Shown here: piece after piece, positions 61,380 through 64,000 of the stretch | How the letters are laid out: the number at the start of each line of letters is the position of its first letter | How positions within the stretch are numbered: position 1 is the first letter of the stretch | The notes under the pieces: generated by a model | The model's database searches: none | Told to the model about the DNA's origin: nothing | The model's input: only the letters and a program-made list of their open reading frames with translations | Source: an uncultured Bacteroidales bacterium | Lineage (GTDB): Bacteria > Bacteroidota > Bacteroidia > Bacteroidales > Bacteroidaceae | NCBI GenBank assembly: GCA_902763885.1 | Contig: CACWTU010000006.1 | Coordinates: 186,001-250,000, forward strand | Direction: 5' to 3' | Length of the DNA: 64,000 nt | Position numbers and translations under genes: made by a program

Positions 61380-62156
61380 CTATGGGCAGACGGGACGGAC
61401 AGTAAACCCATTATGGCGGTCGTATTTCTTCATATAGCAACTATTAGAAGAATAGAAGAATAAACTCCACGCGTCACTTGGATTGTTTGTGACAAGCGAA
61501 CTGGACCAGTAGTAACCGTAGGTGTGAATGCCGCTTAGGTGAGTCTCAGAACGGAACCCGTTAGTTGGTAGGAAAATAGATCTGGTCGAATCCTTTCTAC
61601 TGGTAACCTTCCAACCATGTACATCAGCATAATTATAATCGGTCCATGCCCAATCACAACTGTCTAACAATTCCTCAAACTCTGCTCGTGTAGGCATACG
61701 CCAGTTACCGCCCCACATGTAGTGGGCTACATCATCAACAGGAAGAAGCGTGGTATCATTGTCAATGTAACCTTCATCGCCATAACTGCTTTTACTACAG
61801 TACTTGGTCAGTTTGTGACTAAAGTTGTGCCTGAACTTATATGTATCATCATTATACCCAGATTCTTTGCCTTCCTTCCAGTGAGCCTGCGGATGTTCCC
61901 GTACATAGCCGGAGGCGTAGTATGTTGTAGTATCGCCCCAGGCAAAGTAGTCACCATATTCTTCTGGCGTAGTTGCGCCCACATTGCATGTGGCCCATTT
62001 CACGCTCAGACCCAAATCAACCGGATAGTCACCGTTGGGTTGTATTGCGGGAGCAGCAATAGGTGTGCCATCATTATTATCATCTTTATCACAACAGCAA
62101 GACTGAACGCCCATCAAAAGGGCTGTAATCGGGAGTAAGTAGATTATACGCTTCAT
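61380..62156 (-). CDS. FISUMP-like lipoprotein, copy B
   Basis: 258 aa from ATG 62156. Lipoprotein signal MKRIIYLLPITALLMGVQSC. Same layout as copy A with DYPVDLGLSVKWATCNVGATTPEEYGDYFAWGDT and a variable C-terminal half (YYWSSSLVTNNPSDAWSLFF). Strongest conservation with copy A is in the N-terminal half and the promoter; differences concentrate near the C terminus, as if the exposed face diverges. Confidence 0.75.
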   Translation of the reverse strand: MKRIIYLLPITALLMGVQSCCCDKDDNNDGTPIAAPAIQPNGDYPVDLGLSVKWATCNVGATTPEEYGDYFAWGDTTTYYASGYVREHPQAHWKEGKESGYNDDTYKFRHNFSHKLTKYCSKSSYGDEGYIDNDTTLLPVDDVAHYMWGGNWRMPTRAEFEELLDSCDWAWTDYNYADVHGWKVTSRKDSTRSIFLPTNGFRSETHLSGIHTYGYYWSSSLVTNNPSDAWSLFFYSSNSCYMKKYDRHNGFTVRPVCP

Positions 62157-62215
62157 AAGAATCAGGATTAAACTATTGATTTCAACTCCACAAAAATAGA
62201 AAACTTTTTCAAAAC

Positions 62216-62244
62216 GGCACAAAGGGGACAGTCCCTACTGTGCC
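62216..62244. repeat. REP-like repeat upstream of FISUMP copy B
   Basis: GGCACAAAGGGGACAGTCCC then TACTGTGCC. Same position relative to FISUMP-B as 59987-60015 has to FISUMP-A; one base differs. Confidence 0.75.
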
Positions 62245-62334
62245 ATTCTATCCACTGAAGGAATAAAAAGGATTTGCCGCCAATCCTTCATTCAATCAAA
62301 ATGAGTACATTCGCAAAAACAAGTGATCTATAAT

Positions 62335-62640
62335 ATGTCACAACCCAAATTCATAATAACAAGAGCCGGAGTCCTGCGCCTAGGGATGGTCCGTCAGCAC
62401 AAGGACCTGCTGCAGCCGGAGGATGATTGTATCGGCGGCGGGTATTATCAGTTTGACTTTACCTGCAACCGCATGATACTGGATCGGGCATCATATGACT
62501 TTGGGATTCCGCGGTGGCACTTAATAGATACGCTGAAAGTTCCGGACGTGTATCGCGGTCTGCGCATAGTGTATAGGTATGAGGATGATTTTCATGAGGA
62601 TTTCCATGTGAGTGATGAACTAAAAATGGAGTATTACTGA
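62335..62640 (+). CDS. Hypothetical protein, 101 aa
   Basis: From ATG 62335 (MSQPKFIITRAGVLRLG). GVLRLGMVRQHKDLLQPEDDCIGGGYYQFDFTCNRMILDRASYDFGIPRW suggests a small beta-rich protein. I do not recognise the family. Its 3' end lies in a 70-bp tandem duplication that also contains a REP element. Confidence 0.55.
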   Translation: MSQPKFIITRAGVLRLGMVRQHKDLLQPEDDCIGGGYYQFDFTCNRMILDRASYDFGIPRWHLIDTLKVPDVYRGLRIVYRYEDDFHEDFHVSDELKMEYY

Positions 62641-62744
62641 AAAATGGCACAAAGGGGACTGTCCCCAATGGGTCCAGGTGAGTGATGAACTAAAAATGGA
62701 GTATTACTGAAAAATGGCACAAAGGGGACTGTCCCCAATGGGTC
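62604..62744. repeat. 70-bp tandem duplication carrying a REP-like element
   Basis: The sequence from 62604 is repeated from 62674 with a period of 70 and one early mismatch. Each unit holds the last 11 codons of the 62335 gene and a GGCACAAAGGGGACTGTCCC element (62645-62664 and 62715-62734). Confidence 0.85.
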
Positions 62745-62761
62745 ATGGGTCACTAACAACA

Positions 62762-63694
62762 ATGAAACGAATACTGATAATAGTTTTTGCCGCAGCGCTA
62801 TTAGTGGCATGCGGAGATAGCCAGAAGCAGCTGATGAGCCGCGCTGATGAGTTGTGCCGGTACATTCCGGACCATGAGTTGCTGGAAAAGTCAAAGGAGT
62901 TTATGACGGCCGATTTCTATGCCGTTTTAGACACCATGTTCTACCAGCTGCCGGAGCATGAGGCTATGGACCACGAGTGGCTCTATTTCTTTGTGACCGG
63001 CAATGGCGGCACTATTGCCGATTACACTGTCACAAGGGTACAAAAGACCGATGACACCCATGCCACGGCAACCATCAGCGTACGGCAGATGTGGGAGGAC
63101 GGCTCATTTGATCCGTCAAGTGATATTGAAGAGCATCAGCTCTCTATGGAAAAAGTTAACGGTCAATGGCTGATGTGTGACTTTGACAATCACAAGCAGG
63201 ACTGCATCCGATATATTGAAAACAACCGCAAGGAGCAGGCCCTACGCGATGCCATCAGTGACTATCTGGTCAAAGAGATTGGAGTTCACTACAAACAGGG
63301 TGAGCTCTGCATCCCCACCCTGATGATTGTATCGGCCCAGGAAATAAGTGCTGATCAGGCATGGGTCTGGGGCGATTTCTGGATATGGTGGTACAATCAG
63401 GAAGGCGATACGCTCATGACCGTATCGGGCGGTAACCACTCCGGGCTCATGACTGTAACACAACAGAACGGAGCCTTCACTATAACATCATTTGACCAGA
63501 CGGTTGACGGAGCCGGAAATGATGCCAGCGCACGCCGCATATTCCGCAGCCACTATGACATCTACCAGAACATGCACTCCAACCAGGATGTGCGTGAGGC
63601 CGTGCGCCGCGAGCAGCTTGGAGAGTATGTCAAGAGCCACAATCTCAAAGTAAACTATTACAAGGACTATGGCTGGGATGCCGTGAAACTATAG
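62762..63694 (+). CDS. Lipoprotein of unknown function
   Basis: 310 aa from ATG 62762. Lipobox LIIVFAAALLVACGDSQKQ. Two similar-looking halves of alpha/beta character (LDTMFYQLPEHEAMDHEWLYFFVTGNG, WEDGSFDPSSDIEEHQLSMEKVNGQWLMCDFDN; then a second WVWGDFWIWWYN block). No family recognised. The 16 codons upstream belong to the REP element and are not counted. It ends 35 bp before the addB-like gene. Confidence 0.65.
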   Translation: MKRILIIVFAAALLVACGDSQKQLMSRADELCRYIPDHELLEKSKEFMTADFYAVLDTMFYQLPEHEAMDHEWLYFFVTGNGGTIADYTVTRVQKTDDTHATATISVRQMWEDGSFDPSSDIEEHQLSMEKVNGQWLMCDFDNHKQDCIRYIENNRKEQALRDAISDYLVKEIGVHYKQGELCIPTLMIVSAQEISADQAWVWGDFWIWWYNQEGDTLMTVSGGNHSGLMTVTQQNGAFTITSFDQTVDGAGNDASARRIFRSHYDIYQNMHSNQDVREAVRREQLGEYVKSHNLKVNYYKDYGWDAVKL

Positions 63695-63729
63695 GACAAA
63701 ACGCTATCTTTGTCAAGTAATAGAGACTA

Positions 63730-64000
63730 ATGGAACCGTTTCTTAAAATAGTAGCAGAGGACCTGTACCGCAAGTACGGCGCACAGGGCAGCGGGCTGGC
63801 CGATGTTACGGTGGTGTTCCCAAACCGCCGCGCCAGGCTGTTCTTTGATGATTTCCTGTCTGCCTGCTCCTCAAAGCCGGTGTGGTCACCGCAATACACT
63901 ACCATTGAGGAACTGTTCCAGTCACAGTCTGATCTCCGTCCTGCTGACCGCATTGAGATGGTCACCCTACTCCACAGGATTTATCAGGAAGAACTGCATA
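63730..64000 (+). CDS. addB: AddB-like helicase-nuclease subunit, N-terminal part
   Basis: Open from ATG 63730 to the window end (90 codons). MEPFLKIVAEDLYRKYG...ADVTVVFPNRRARLFFDDFL and WSPQYTTIEELFQSQSDLRPADRIEMVTLLHRIYQEE match the start of Bacteroidales AddB-like PD-(D/E)XK proteins. Its partner would be the AddA-like protein at 37524-40775. Confidence 0.75.
   Translation, partial: MEPFLKIVAEDLYRKYGAQGSGLADVTVVFPNRRARLFFDDFLSACSSKPVWSPQYTTIEELFQSQSDLRPADRIEMVTLLHRIYQEELH

Overview
The window looks like a chromosome segment of a gut-type Bacteroidales bacterium. The evidence is several promoters of the Bacteroidetes type (TAnnTTTG, in places with TTTG about 20 bp upstream), start codons without Shine-Dalgarno sequences, a serine palmitoyltransferase, Bacteroidales-type Lon, Tgt and LptF/G, FISUMP-like lipoproteins with the VDLGLSVKWA motif, CotH, a TSCPD protein, and AddA with the start of AddB. 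I cannot place it at genus level.

Layout. (1) 1-17.5 kb is an accessory island. It holds a LOTUS/DUF3825 protein, a GIY-YIG nuclease-like protein and orphan genes. From 3.8 to 17.5 kb follows a dense cluster: an AAA+ ATPase, two WYL regulators, two possible uracil-DNA-glycosylase-like proteins, three PD-(D/E)XK-like nucleases, an RNase J-like metallo-beta-lactamase, a PLD-family protein, a second-type RpoD sigma factor, and two small proteins derived from the palm of DNA polymerase III alpha (DnaE) with damaged catalytic motifs. Two different palindromic promoter motifs recur only here (TGCCAAAnTnTGGCA twice; TGCAnnnTTTTTGCACA three times), so the cluster looks like one co-regulated system. 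I regard it as the best candidate for something undescribed. (2) 17.5-20 kb holds surface or secreted proteins and gene remnants. (3) 20-26 kb is a spermidine operon on the minus strand: arginine decarboxylase, SpeE-like, agmatinase, carboxynorspermidine synthase and decarboxylase, with an attenuator-like leader. (4) 26.5-35.6 kb is core: tRNA-Pro, serine palmitoyltransferase, lipid kinase, TrmN6, Lon, Tgt, LptF/G, DEAD-box helicase. (5) 35.6-43.6 kb holds a pseudoknot RNA element, HicAB, a broken panB, AddA, an alcohol dehydrogenase, a GH16 enzyme and small proteins. (6) 43.7-49.7 kb is a giant repeat-rich surface protein followed by a 38-residue peptide gene. (7) 49.7-57.4 kb is a second accessory stretch: an IS3-family element, a nuclease-helicase-S24 fusion with MazG, and an agmatine-deiminase-like protein with a papain-fold-like partner. 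(8) 58-64 kb holds carbonic anhydrase, duplicated FISUMP lipoproteins around a second pseudoknot RNA copy and a deleted rhuM gene, a lipoprotein, and the start of AddB.

Short palindromic REP-like repeats (core GGGGACAGTCCC or GACGCAAAGGGGTCGTTT) are common from 17.5 kb onward, usually touching stop codons. They are absent from 1-17.5 kb and, apart from one doubtful trace, from 49.7-58.0 kb, which supports these two stretches being later acquisitions. No CRISPR array or rRNA was seen.
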